Shown here: positions 32,660 through 41,172 of the stretch, in pieces
Position numbering within the stretch: the stretch's first letter is position 1
Layout of the letters: each line of letters starts with the position of its first letter
Assembly: GCA_903844685.1 (NCBI GenBank)
Contig: CAIMUM010000033.1
Coordinates: forward strand, 1-51,466
Direction: 5' to 3'
Origin: an uncultured Dehalococcoidia bacterium
GTDB lineage: Bacteria; Chloroflexota; Dehalococcoidia; GIF9; UBA5629
DNA: 51,466 bases
The notes under the pieces: model-generated
What the model was told of the DNA's origin: nothing
What the model saw: the letters and a program-made list of their open reading frames with translations, nothing else
The model's database searches: none
Position numbers and translations under genes: made by a program

Positions 32660-34210
32660 ATGAAAAATATATATATAATGATGCTGATCTTGACCGTAAC
32701 GGCGGCAAGCATATTTGCTTCACTTTCGCCGGTGCAGGCCCAGCCTTCTCCGCCTGTCAGCCCGGAGACTTCCTGGCAGCCTCCGGATGAGGGTAGTGAG
32801 TCCCTGGCGCCATCCGTCGGCGTCGATAATTACCGCCAGACCTGGCCTAACCTGCAAATGCTCGCCCCCTCACCGGTTCCACCCGGCGTGTCCGGTTCGA
32901 TCACCAATGCTTACCTTGTCAATAGCTACGGGCAACTCCTGTCAAATTTGTATAACAATGAGATTTGTTACCTGATAGTATCATTTAACAGCCCGGGCTA
33001 TTTTTACCTGTGGGAATATTATCCTTCCGGCGCCAATACATACGGACACTGGCTGATTTACAGGTGGTACCGCCCTTATGCAGGCGTCTGGAAGATCGGG
33101 CCGTTTACTGCCAGTTCCTGGGACCCGGACGGCAGGTATATCTGGAAAATGTGGTTTGTCAGCAGCGGCTTCTGGTCAACGCGCACGCTCAGCTTCGATT
33201 ACACCAGGGGCTATAATCCATATGGTATCCCCGGTCCTGTGCCGCAGCCCATCTATCCTCCCGTGATTAACTCTTTCAGCGCGAATTTACCCTCGGTCGA
33301 GCTCGGCCAGACCGTCACCCTGACCTGGACCACCAGCAATGCCAGCAGTGTAAGCATATCGCCCGGCATAGGCGCCATGGGCACATCGGGTTCCACTACG
33401 GTAACCCCCACTACAACCACATCATATACTCTGACAGCTACCGGCAAGACCGGCAGCCCCGTATCTTCTTCGGCTACGGTTACGGTGCTGCCGCGCATAC
33501 CACCCGGCATCAGCGCAGCCCAGGCTAAAATACAGGGCGGGCAATCTACGACACTATCCTGGAACGCCCCTGCGGCCACGCAGGTATCGATAAGCGGCGT
33601 GGGGTCTTTTGGTTCGAGCGGCACCACACAGGTCAAACCCGAAGAGACCACCGTCTATACGCTCACCGCTACCTATATCGACGGCACATCTCTCACTGCA
33701 TCCGCCACAGTAACTGTTGAACAACCGCCGTACTTGCTGTACGGTTTAATAGCATTGCTGGCAGTAGCTGCTGCCATAATAGTTGCCCTGATGGTCAGGC
33801 GGCAGTCTGCCGCGCCAAAGGCGCAGGCCGCAGGTACCAAGCCAGCCGACGCAACAGCGTCCGCGGCCACATTAGCAGCGGGCGAGTCTCCATCAAATAC
33901 ATCGGTCGTTGAAGCCCCTGCCGCCAGGTTGGCTATGACCGACGGCAGCGAAGTGCTGCTGGCAGGTAACGCCCGTTCACTGGGCCGCAAGGACTTTGAA
34001 AAATTCCTGGCCCCCGATGAGGTCTCTTACATCTCCCGTCAACATATCAACATCTGGTTTGAGGATGGCAAATACTATATAGAGGACCGCAGCAGCACCA
34101 ACGGCACAAGTGTTAATGGAACAAGTATCAAAGATACCGGCAGGCATGTCCTGGAGGACGGCGATACAATAGACCTGGCAGGTAAATTAAATATAACGTT
34201 CAAAATGTAG
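32660..34210 (+). CDS. Transmembrane FHA protein 2 (outside domain plus two Ig-like repeats)
   Basis: A 516-aa protein. I start it at ATG 32660 because MKNIYIMMLILTV begins a clean signal peptide and GGGAGG lies 11 bases upstream. The outside region repeats the domain of protein 1 (YFYLWEYYPSG, GVWKIGPFTA) and adds two Ig-like repeats (LGQTVTLTWTTSNAS; QGGQSTTLSWNAPAA). A membrane helix at about 358-378 leads through an Ala-rich linker to a well-kept FHA domain (LGRKDF, ISRQHINI, DRSSTNGTSVNG). It is a likely paralogue of its neighbours by duplication, and the best candidate for a working phosphothreonine reader. Confidence 0.85.
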   Translation: MKNIYIMMLILTVTAASIFASLSPVQAQPSPPVSPETSWQPPDEGSESLAPSVGVDNYRQTWPNLQMLAPSPVPPGVSGSITNAYLVNSYGQLLSNLYNNEICYLIVSFNSPGYFYLWEYYPSGANTYGHWLIYRWYRPYAGVWKIGPFTASSWDPDGRYIWKMWFVSSGFWSTRTLSFDYTRGYNPYGIPGPVPQPIYPPVINSFSANLPSVELGQTVTLTWTTSNASSVSISPGIGAMGTSGSTTVTPTTTTSYTLTATGKTGSPVSSSATVTVLPRIPPGISAAQAKIQGGQSTTLSWNAPAATQVSISGVGSFGSSGTTQVKPEETTVYTLTATYIDGTSLTASATVTVEQPPYLLYGLIALLAVAAAIIVALMVRRQSAAPKAQAAGTKPADATASAATLAAGESPSNTSVVEAPAARLAMTDGSEVLLAGNARSLGRKDFEKFLAPDEVSYISRQHINIWFEDGKYYIEDRSSTNGTSVNGTSIKDTGRHVLEDGDTIDLAGKLNITFKM

Positions 34211-34228
34211 ACACCCAAGGAGGTTAAA

Positions 34229-35947
34229 ATGAATCTAACAAAAATCACCGTGTCCCTGGCAACAGCGCTATTGTTGTGCAGCGCGTTCTTACTGCCCGTG
34301 ACACCAGCCGCGGCTGTGAATAATGCAACAAGTGAAACGGGCATCACCTGGCAGGCCGATGACGCTCCGGTTACACCGCCGCCATCTGCTCCTGATGCCC
34401 CTGTCACAACGGCATCCGAGCCGGCCGATGCGCCTGTACCGCCAACTCCGGCCGTTGACGCTCCGGTTACACCACCGCCGTCTGCTCCTGATGCCCCTGT
34501 TGCACCAGCAGTGGCGCCCACCGATGCGCCTGTACCGCCAACTCCGGCCACTGAAGCTGCGGTTACACCACCGCCGCCTCCTCCTGACACCACTATTGCA
34601 CCGGCAGTGGCGCCAACTCAGGCCGTTGACGCTGCGGTTACAACACCGTCGTCTGCTCCTGATACCCCTATTGCACCGGCAGTGGCGCCCGCCGCGACGC
34701 CTTTACCGCCCCAGCAGTTATTGGCACAGGCCGATGACGCTCCGGTAACACCGCCGCCGTCTGCTCCTGAGCCCCCGGGAGCACCTCTTCACCATCATGC
34801 TTTCCCGCCGCCGGTCCCACCTACTACTCCTCCGTCTGATCCACCGTCTGCGCCACTGGCGCATCATCCGCCACACCCACCGGGCCCGTTTCCTCCACCG
34901 ACTCCTCCCGATCCGGTACCGCCTGTTCCCCCACACCCCCATCCACATCCCCGCCCACCGGCGCCGACACCGATATATCCCTATTACCCCAATTACTCTG
35001 ATCCCTATGTGTGGCCGTACCCTTATGCGCGATGGTCGCCCTACATAGGTACTTATCCCTATGAAACAGTGGTTGAGACACCTCAGCCAGTCTATAATCC
35101 GGAGATAAGCTCATTCACGGCTGATCCGAGTTACATTCAGCCCGGCCAATCGGCTGTGCTGACGTGGACCGTAAACAATGCCAGCAACGTTACCATATCC
35201 CCCTCCGTAGGCTCGGTGCCCAATACAGGCGTTTACACTGTAATGCCTGCTTACACTACCACTTATACACTGACAGCCAGCGGCACAGGGGGCAGCGTGA
35301 CAGCCAGCACCACAATTACCGTGGCGCAGTATTATTCAACATACGGCACCGGCAGCAGCGTTAGCACGGTCGACACAAGCAGCACCGCTTCAACAGGAAC
35401 GGACGGAGTGGTTACCAGCGGCGTCAGCGCGGGCAGCAGCCCCGCGCTCAACCTCTGGCTGCTGTACGCTTTAATGATCGGTATCCTGGCCTTATCGGCA
35501 GGCGTGATAATTACGTTGCTGGTAAGAAAGCCGGCCAAAGCCTACGTGGGAACCGCTACCGGAACGCGCGCGGGCTACCTGTCTTCTTCCACCGCGCCTG
35601 CAGCCACATCACCGGCTTCCGGCATACCGATGACCACGCCGCTGGCAGCCGGTCCGGCGGCCAGATTCACTTCAGAGGGCGGTAGGGAGATATCCCTTAA
35701 TGCCGCCGGACAGAGTGTGGGACGCACTGACCTGCACGGGTTGGCCGGGTCAGGTAAGGCTGATCTTATATCTCGCCAGCACTTTTCCCTCAGCCATGAA
35801 AACGGCGATTACTACATTGAAGACCGCGGCAGCACCAATGGCACCAGGCTAAACGGTTCAGAGATACGCGGCAAGGGCAGGCAACTGCTCAAAGACGGCG
35901 ATAAGATAGACCTCGCCGGCGCATTGACAATCACTTACAAATCCTGA
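34229..35947 (+). CDS. Transmembrane FHA protein 3 with Pro-rich repeat region
   Basis: A 572-aa protein with AGGAGG before its ATG and a signal peptide (about 1-29). Residues 43-185 are repeats of the type DAPVTPPPSAPDAPV; residues 190-250 are Pro/His-rich (HPHPHPRPP), suggesting a rigid wall-spanning or metal-binding stalk. A Tyr/Pro-rich patch, one Ig-like domain (IQPGQSAVLTWTVNNAS) and a Ser/Thr-rich stretch precede a membrane helix (about 409-432). The cytoplasmic FHA domain is complete (VGRTDL, ISRQHFSL, DRGSTNGTRLNG). It lacks the EYYP/GP domain of proteins 1 and 2. It is the last gene before a strong terminator. Confidence 0.85.
   Translation: MNLTKITVSLATALLLCSAFLLPVTPAAAVNNATSETGITWQADDAPVTPPPSAPDAPVTTASEPADAPVPPTPAVDAPVTPPPSAPDAPVAPAVAPTDAPVPPTPATEAAVTPPPPPPDTTIAPAVAPTQAVDAAVTTPSSAPDTPIAPAVAPAATPLPPQQLLAQADDAPVTPPPSAPEPPGAPLHHHAFPPPVPPTTPPSDPPSAPLAHHPPHPPGPFPPPTPPDPVPPVPPHPHPHPRPPAPTPIYPYYPNYSDPYVWPYPYARWSPYIGTYPYETVVETPQPVYNPEISSFTADPSYIQPGQSAVLTWTVNNASNVTISPSVGSVPNTGVYTVMPAYTTTYTLTASGTGGSVTASTTITVAQYYSTYGTGSSVSTVDTSSTASTGTDGVVTSGVSAGSSPALNLWLLYALMIGILALSAGVIITLLVRKPAKAYVGTATGTRAGYLSSSTAPAATSPASGIPMTTPLAAGPAARFTSEGGREISLNAAGQSVGRTDLHGLAGSGKADLISRQHFSLSHENGDYYIEDRGSTNGTRLNGSEIRGKGRQLLKDGDKIDLAGALTITYKS
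34358..34775 (+). repeat. Degenerate coding repeats for Pro/Ala/Val-rich stalk
   Basis: About five copies of a unit reading GACGCTCCGGTTACACC followed by GCCGTCTGCTCCTGA variants, starting near 34364, 34457, 34553, 34628 and 34735, separated by CCGGCAGTGGCGCC-type spacers. It encodes the repeated DAPVTPPPSAP element. Unit number may vary between strains. Confidence 0.7.
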
Positions 35948-35957
35948 ACAAACCAAT

Positions 35958-35990
35958 AAGGCCGGCGGCCCTGTTAGGGCCGCCGGCCTT
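35958..35990 (+). terminator. Strong intrinsic terminator of the FHA/kinase island
   Basis: GGCCGGCGGCCC (35960-35971), a 5-base loop TGTTA, and GGGCCGCCGGCC (35977-35988) form a perfect 12-bp stem, extended by AA/TT, followed by TTTC. It stands ten bases after the last FHA gene stop, and being symmetric it may also stop leftward transcription from the convergent gene. Confidence 0.88.
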
Positions 35991-36018
35991 TCACTGCTGT
36001 TCCTAGTATTAATGGATC

Positions 36019-37692
36019 CTACCTTTGTGTTTCGTAAAACTGCTTAACCGTCGCTTCCATATCCTTCTTGCTGCCGAACCCGCCACTCTTGTAGTCACGT
36101 ATTACCGAACCTGTATCCAGCAAAAGTGCGGTGGGTATGGTCCTGAACTGGCAGCCGCTGACCAGATTCGCTGTCGGATCGATGTAAACGGGCACGGATA
36201 AACCGTATTTCTTTATCCATTCCTGGACGTCGGCCTGTTTCTCGCTGCTGGCGACCATGAACATAATCATGTCCGTGCCCTTCGGCCAGTTAGCGTAAAT
36301 ATCATTCAGGAAGATAGCCTGCTGCATGCAGGTGGAGCAGGAAGTCTTGGCGAAAACGATGAATACTTTCTTGCCCAGGATATCCCTATTGGTGAAATCC
36401 CCGCCCTGGAGCGTTTTGAAGGTAAAATCTGGTATCCGGCAATTGATCTTGCAGCAAACCGGGGAAGCCGGGGGTGTATTGAATGGCGCCAGGGCCTGCT
36501 GCTCGGTCTCATCAGAATCGGTTACCGATTTTATACTGACGTTATAGCGCGTATCAGGGCGCAGTCCATCCAGCCTCACTTTATGCTCGTAAACCAGGGT
36601 TTTATCGGATTCCGTGTCGGTCAGGCCCGACTTATCCTCGCCATAATCCACCAGGCTTGTTGCCGGCTTATTGGTTATCCAGTGCACCGTTGCAGCCGAA
36701 CTGGCGATATCGTATACGTCGATATTCGAGATAGCGAACTTAACGCCCTGAGCGCTGGCTGCGGTTGTCGTAATTTCGTAATCCTGTGATATGGCTTCAA
36801 TTCCGCAGCAATCCACCGACCTGACCCTGAAGTGATAGGCCGTCTTGGGCTGCAGGTTCTGAACAACTGCGCTGTGCGACTCGAGCAGAGTAAGTTCCGG
36901 TGTAGTCTTGTTACCATAAGTTGCCAGCGGCCCGTATTCCACTTGCCCTGTAGCCGGCCTGCCGGTCTTCCACGCTATAATTACGTGGTCACCATATATG
37001 GCAGGCGGATCGACAGTCACTATGGCCAGGGGGTTTGCTTCCGCTTCCTGCGCCTGGGATAAAACGGTCCGAATTTCATTGGATGCCAGGGCGTAACCCT
37101 CCCGCCCGGCCAGGCCGGAGTTCCAGCTTACCATTCCAATCATCTCGCCGGCTTTGCTGATGATTGCGCTGCCGGCAAGCCCGGGGTCAAGCGCAGCATT
37201 TGTCTGCAGGTAATTTATACCCTCCGTCTTGTTCACAGCGGTAACAGCACCTTTCAGGGTAACCGCTTTTGAATCACCGGGAAAATATCCTGTAGCGGTG
37301 ACCTCATCCCACAGGTGCACCAGATCGGAATCGCCTAATGCAACAGGTTTCAAAGCAGGATAACTTCCCTCCATCTTTATGATGGCTATACCCCTCGCGC
37401 TGTCCACGCAGATCACCCTGCCCACAATACTCGTCCCCGGCTTTAGCTCCACAGAGACCGAGTTAGCCCCGCCGACCGCTTGTGCCCCGGTAACAACATA
37501 ACCTCCCTTATCCACGATGATCCCTGTAGCGGTCACATCACCCGCAGATACCCTTACCATGGAGTCTGCTGCGCCGGTTCCCCCGCATGAGCACAATATT
37601 AAAGATAGCAGGACAAGCGGCAATATCCCTGTTATGATCAGCCGGGCGTAACCGCGCCACAGTATTTGTATACGCATAAGTGAAGGCATCAC
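36019..37692 (-). CDS. Lipoprotein with dead HtrA-like domain, two FN3 domains and thioredoxin-like domain
   Basis: A 557-aa protein; the GTG at 37692 overlaps the upstream stop as GTGA (ATG 37689 is also possible). A signal helix ends at a lipobox-like LCSC (C36). Residues 45-210 align with HtrA/trypsin-fold peptidases, but all three catalytic positions are changed: His to Q71 (GYVVTGAQAV), Asp to G101 (SARGIAIIKM) and Ser to A173 (DPGLAGSAII). Two FN3 domains (about 220-410) follow, then a TlpA/redoxin domain with CSTC (C452, C455) and a cis-Pro in RTIP (P520). The redox end looks active, the protease end not. It may act in thiol repair or envelope assembly. Its substrate is unknown. Confidence 0.8.
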   Translation of the reverse strand: MMPSLMRIQILWRGYARLIITGILPLVLLSLILCSCGGTGAADSMVRVSAGDVTATGIIVDKGGYVVTGAQAVGGANSVSVELKPGTSIVGRVICVDSARGIAIIKMEGSYPALKPVALGDSDLVHLWDEVTATGYFPGDSKAVTLKGAVTAVNKTEGINYLQTNAALDPGLAGSAIISKAGEMIGMVSWNSGLAGREGYALASNEIRTVLSQAQEAEANPLAIVTVDPPAIYGDHVIIAWKTGRPATGQVEYGPLATYGNKTTPELTLLESHSAVVQNLQPKTAYHFRVRSVDCCGIEAISQDYEITTTAASAQGVKFAISNIDVYDIASSAATVHWITNKPATSLVDYGEDKSGLTDTESDKTLVYEHKVRLDGLRPDTRYNVSIKSVTDSDETEQQALAPFNTPPASPVCCKINCRIPDFTFKTLQGGDFTNRDILGKKVFIVFAKTSCSTCMQQAIFLNDIYANWPKGTDMIMFMVASSEKQADVQEWIKKYGLSVPVYIDPTANLVSGCQFRTIPTALLLDTGSVIRDYKSGGFGSKKDMEATVKQFYETQR

Positions 37693-38405
37693 TTTATCGG
37701 CACGTTGCCGGTTTGAAGGTCCGGCCTCACTATATGGTCCATAAACTGCCCGATATGCGCGTTCATGACTTTTTTCATCTCGCCCACTATGACCCTGCCT
37801 TTATTCAGGCTTTTGGCAAAGGCGATGGCCTCTTTTACGGTCTCATCCGCCGACGGGCAGGCCTTCCGTATAATGTTGAATTTCTCCAGTTCGGAGGCCG
37901 TGAAGCGCTTGCCCGTGAGTTCGGCCTCCATAATCTTATGCATGGGCATCGTACGCCTTATCAGCGCGTCCATATACGGCAGGAACGGTATATTCAAATC
38001 CACCTCCGGGAAACACAGGAAACCGCGGTCGGCGCGCATGAACATGAAATCGAAAGAGCAGGCCAGGATGGCGCCTCCGGCGAAGGCGTGTCCGGTCAGC
38101 GCCGCCACCGTGATCATGGGATAGAAGGTCACCCGCCTGTACATCTTATCCTGTGTATCGAAGAACTTCTCAATATCGGGGTCCTTCCTGCCGATGGCCG
38201 GCACCAGCCAGTCCAGGTCCATCCCGTTGCACCAGATCTTTGGATCGGCGGCCTTAACCACCAGCGCATTGGCCTTGGTCTTATTTTCAATATCGTCAAG
38301 GGCTTTCAGCAATTCACCGAGGAAGGTGAGATTGATCCTGTTCTCCCCGCTGTTCATGGTAAGCACAGCGACATTTTCGTCAAGCGTCCATTCAACTAAG
38401 GGCAT
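37689..38405 (-). CDS. Crotonase-family enoyl-CoA hydratase/isomerase
   Basis: A 238-aa crotonase-fold protein. The oxyanion-hole residues are in KIWCNGMDLDWL and HAFAGGAILACSFDFMF. The first catalytic Glu of hydratases (GCE) is replaced (GGAI) and the segment FPEVDLNIPF keeps a Glu, as in enoyl-CoA delta-isomerases and some thioesterase-like members. Isomerase is therefore more likely than hydratase. CGGAGG lies ahead of the ATG. TATAAT on the same strand at 38482-38477 may be the -10. It is divergent from another hydroxyacyl-CoA dehydrogenase gene. Confidence 0.82.
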   Translation of the reverse strand: MPLVEWTLDENVAVLTMNSGENRINLTFLGELLKALDDIENKTKANALVVKAADPKIWCNGMDLDWLVPAIGRKDPDIEKFFDTQDKMYRRVTFYPMITVAALTGHAFAGGAILACSFDFMFMRADRGFLCFPEVDLNIPFLPYMDALIRRTMPMHKIMEAELTGKRFTASELEKFNIIRKACPSADETVKEAIAFAKSLNKGRVIVGEMKKVMNAHIGQFMDHIVRPDLQTGNVPIK

Positions 38406-38434
38406 GGGGCATACCTCCGTATTAATATTTTGAC

Positions 38435-38457
38435 GGCCGCGCTCAAGCAGTGCGGCC
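38435..38457. repeat. Inverted repeat in divergent promoter region
   Basis: GGCCGCGC and GTGCGGCC pair over eight positions (one G-T) around a 7-base loop, in the 5' region of the crotonase gene. It could be an mRNA hairpin or an operator. The remaining part of the 198-bp gap is AT-rich, with TATATT-like sequences near 38574 that may serve the rightward gene. Confidence 0.35.
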
Positions 38458-38603
38458 TTAATCTGCAGCGCTAATTATTATATACCAAAGAGTGGTGAGG
38501 TGTTTTCCGGGCAATCAGAGTAACAGCTATTGCTAAATCCCACTAATTTATGCACAATTAAGCCCGTTCGCGGTATATTAAATTAGCAAGAGGAGATTTA
38601 GAT

Positions 38604-39488
38604 ATGGATAACGTTCTTGTCATCGGCGCAGGCTTCATGGGAGGCGGAATAGCCCAGGTGGTGGCCCAGGGTGGATACACCGTTTACCTGCAGGACATTA
38701 ACCCCGAATCGCTGGAAAGGACCATGGCGCAGATCCGCTGGTCAACCGAGAAGCTGGCCAGCAAGGGAAAGATCAAGGACAGCGCTAAAGCAGTGCAGGA
38801 CAGGATCAACGTTGTAAAAGACCTGGCCATCGCGCCCAAATGCCAGTGGGTCATCGAGGTGGTCTTCGAAGATGAGAAGATGAAGAAGGATTTATTCAAG
38901 GAACTCGACGCCGCCTGCCCGGTTGAGACCATCCTGGCTTCCAATACCTCCAGCATACCAATCACCCGCCTCGCTTCCCTGACCAAACATCCCGAAAGGG
39001 TGGCCGGTTTGCACTTCTTCGGCCCGGTGCCCATGATGCGACTGGTAGAGGTCATAAAGGGTGAGAAGACTTCGGATGCCGTATTCAAAAAGAGCGTGGA
39101 CTTTATCACCGCTATCGGCCAGTACCCGGTGAAAGTCATGAAGGACATACCTGGATTCATCATGAACCGCGTCAGTGGCGTCGCCTTCCGCGAGGCCCTC
39201 TCCCTGGTGGAGAATGGCATAGCCACAATCGAGGACGTCGACAAAGGCATGCACTACGGTTTCAACTGGAACATAGGCCCCTTCGAGATCGCCGATAACG
39301 CCGGCATCGATACATACATGCGCGTGGGCAGGTCATTCGCAGCGCTTGGCGCCAACGACATCGTGGCTGCCTCACCTCTCATGGAGAAAATGCTCAAGGC
39401 CGGGCGGTTGGGCAGAAAAGTCGGTAAGGGGTTCTACGACTACACTCCCGACGGGAAGCAAATGCCATTCGACGTCACTAAATTGTAG
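38604..39488 (+). CDS. 3-hydroxyacyl-CoA dehydrogenase (second copy)
   Basis: A 294-aa NAD-dependent dehydrogenase with GAGFMGGGIAQV near the N-terminus, LASNTSSIPI, GLHFFGPVPMMRLVEV (active His; the usual Asn after HFF is Gly) and FIMNRVSGVAFREALSLVENG. It is full length and typical of HBDH-like enzymes, but only moderately like the copy at 8208, so it is not a recent duplicate. AGAGGAG precedes the ATG. It would oxidise 3-hydroxyacyl-CoA and may serve with the divergent crotonase. Confidence 0.92.
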   Translation: MDNVLVIGAGFMGGGIAQVVAQGGYTVYLQDINPESLERTMAQIRWSTEKLASKGKIKDSAKAVQDRINVVKDLAIAPKCQWVIEVVFEDEKMKKDLFKELDAACPVETILASNTSSIPITRLASLTKHPERVAGLHFFGPVPMMRLVEVIKGEKTSDAVFKKSVDFITAIGQYPVKVMKDIPGFIMNRVSGVAFREALSLVENGIATIEDVDKGMHYGFNWNIGPFEIADNAGIDTYMRVGRSFAALGANDIVAASPLMEKMLKAGRLGRKVGKGFYDYTPDGKQMPFDVTKL

Positions 39489-39563
39489 TTAACTCACGCC
39501 GACGAAGAACCGTCGTTGCGGGCACAATTCTAACCCCGTCATTGCGATCCCTATTGTAATACT

Positions 39564-39651
39564 GTCATTGCGAGCCCGAAGGGCGCGGCAATCTCATCGT
39601 TAATGGCGTAATGCCGTAAGATTGCTTCGTCACTACGTTCCTCGCAATGAC
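39564..39651. repeat. GTCATTGCGAG interspersed inverted repeat
   Basis: GTCATTGCGAG opens and CTCGCAATGAC closes an 88-base element with inner arms GGCAATCT and AGATTGCTTC. Two worn half copies (GTCGTTGCGG near 39512, GTCATTGCGA near 39538) precede it, so the whole 167-base gap is repeat-derived. Such elements are common between genes in Dehalococcoidia and Deltaproteobacteria. Lying between convergent genes, it may also stop transcription both ways. Confidence 0.75.
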
Positions 39652-39655
39652 ATGG

Positions 39656-40429
39656 CTACAGGTCTATCGTAAGCCCCTCGTACCCAATCTCCAGTTCCAT
39701 CTCCAGCAGCTTGCCTGCGTCCGCGATCTCTTGCCTCAACTCCTCTTCGTAGAGCACTGAAAGGTGGGTAATTATCACCCTGGGAATATGGCCCTTCAGA
39801 TTGCGGTAATGCTGCAGTTCCTGCGCCAGCAACAGCGGCGTCAGGTGGCGCAGCCTGACCATGTCCGCCTCCATCCTATTGAGTCCCGTGACCTCGATGA
39901 ACAACACATCCGGCGTGACGCGCTCCCAGCACTCCGACAACCCGTTGCCGGTATCACCGGTGTAAAAGATGCTTCTCCCTCCTTCTGCTTTAACCAGGTA
40001 ACCGACCGCGGGGACCGTGTGGCTTACCGGCACGGGCACAATTTCATGGTTTTGGATAAAAAGCCGCTGAAAGGGCGCGATGGGCCTGAGCCTAAGCCTT
40101 GGTTGATCTTTTGACGGCCATTGTGTATAGTCCCGGTACATCTTGCCATCCAGCAGGTAGAGGTAAACGGCCTCCAGTGTATCAGGCAGGCCGTAAACGT
40201 CAACGGTCGAAGGTGGCATGCTGTCATTGGCCCCCAGCATAACCAGATCTTTAGTATGGTCGAAGTGGTGGTGGGTAAGCAAAACCGCCTTTATCCGCTG
40301 CTGCTTATCCAGCGCCAGCGAGGAGGTCAGTCCTCCGGCATCCAGCGCTATCTCATCATCTACCAGCAGGCAGGGCAACCTGCACCGGTCGGTCTCGGTA
40401 TTATGCGCGCCGAGGATCTCGATTTTCAT
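39656..40429 (-). CDS. Metallo-beta-lactamase-fold hydrolase
   Basis: A 257-aa MBL-fold protein. The metal-binding motif HxHxDH is in LTHHHFDH (H53, H55, D57, H58), a further His in PVSHTVPAVG, the bridging Asp in FYTGDTG and a late His in VIITHLS. The overall layout resembles RNase Z or class II cyclic-nucleotide phosphodiesterases rather than beta-lactamases. The substrate is unknown. It ends within the repeat-filled gap and has GGAGGTTGTG before its ATG. Confidence 0.85.
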   Translation of the reverse strand: MKIEILGAHNTETDRCRLPCLLVDDEIALDAGGLTSSLALDKQQRIKAVLLTHHHFDHTKDLVMLGANDSMPPSTVDVYGLPDTLEAVYLYLLDGKMYRDYTQWPSKDQPRLRLRPIAPFQRLFIQNHEIVPVPVSHTVPAVGYLVKAEGGRSIFYTGDTGNGLSECWERVTPDVLFIEVTGLNRMEADMVRLRHLTPLLLAQELQHYRNLKGHIPRVIITHLSVLYEEELRQEIADAGKLLEMELEIGYEGLTIDL

Positions 40430-40444
40430 TCACAACCTCCAGTA

Positions 40445-41101
40445 TCATGATACGGTAATCGCAATATAGACCACCAGGTAGTGCAACACCGCGCCCGCGA
40501 TTACCAGCAGGTGGAATATCTCATGGAAGCCGAAGACACCCGGGAAGGGATTGGGCTTCTTGATCGCGTAAAACACCGCGCCTAGCGTATAGGCAAGGCC
40601 CCCGCCGAAAAGCAGCAAGAGGGAGTTCATGGGCATAGATATGAGCAACTGGTTTAGAGGGATAAGCAGCATCCAGCCCATCAGCACATAGATGACCGTG
40701 GTCAGCCAGCGCGGGCCGTGTATATAAACAAGCTTGAAGACCAACCCCAGGATGACCAGCAGCCACTGTGCGCCGATGATACCCCAGCGCCACCAGCCTT
40801 CCAGGTAGATATAGCAGATGGGTGTATAAGTACCCGCTATCATGAAGAAAATTGCTATGTGGTCCAGCCTGCGCCAGGGGTTGCGGTCGTCCTCACCCGC
40901 CTTTTGCCCGTGGTAGATGGCACTGCAGGTAAAGATAAAGACAGCGCACAGGCTGTATATGCTGGACAGGACGACCTTTGTCACAGAACCTGAGGAATTG
41001 CACAGCAGTACGATATAACCCGCCAGCGACGCTACCGCTCCCAGCAAATGTGAATAGAAGTTCACCAGATCAGACTTTTGAAATGCCATAAATATACTCA
41101 C
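40445..41101 (-). CDS. Hemolysin III/PAQR-family membrane protein
   Basis: A 218-aa protein with seven membrane helices. Family signatures are SHLLGAVASLAGY, CSAIYHG (with the conserved Ser/His), RLDHIAIFFMIAGTYTP and GFHEIFHLLVIAGAVLHY, which together supply the metal-binding His residues of the PAQR fold. The bacterial role is unsettled; the original hemolysin name is historical. The start may be ATG 41101 or ATG 41089 (MAFQKSD), as neither has a strong ribosome-binding site. Confidence 0.88.
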   Translation of the reverse strand: MSIFMAFQKSDLVNFYSHLLGAVASLAGYIVLLCNSSGSVTKVVLSSIYSLCAVFIFTCSAIYHGQKAGEDDRNPWRRLDHIAIFFMIAGTYTPICYIYLEGWWRWGIIGAQWLLVILGLVFKLVYIHGPRWLTTVIYVLMGWMLLIPLNQLLISMPMNSLLLLFGGGLAYTLGAVFYAIKKPNPFPGVFGFHEIFHLLVIAGAVLHYLVVYIAITVS

Positions 41102-41172
41102 TCATATCATTCTATTGCTTCGCTTCCTGCCACGCCTTCGGCTCGCAGCTTCGGCTCATCGCATAGGCATTC

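Noticed and set aside
34358-34775. CRISPR-like repeats
   Set aside because: The units are degenerate, in frame and encode the Pro-rich stalk; there are no unique spacers of constant length.
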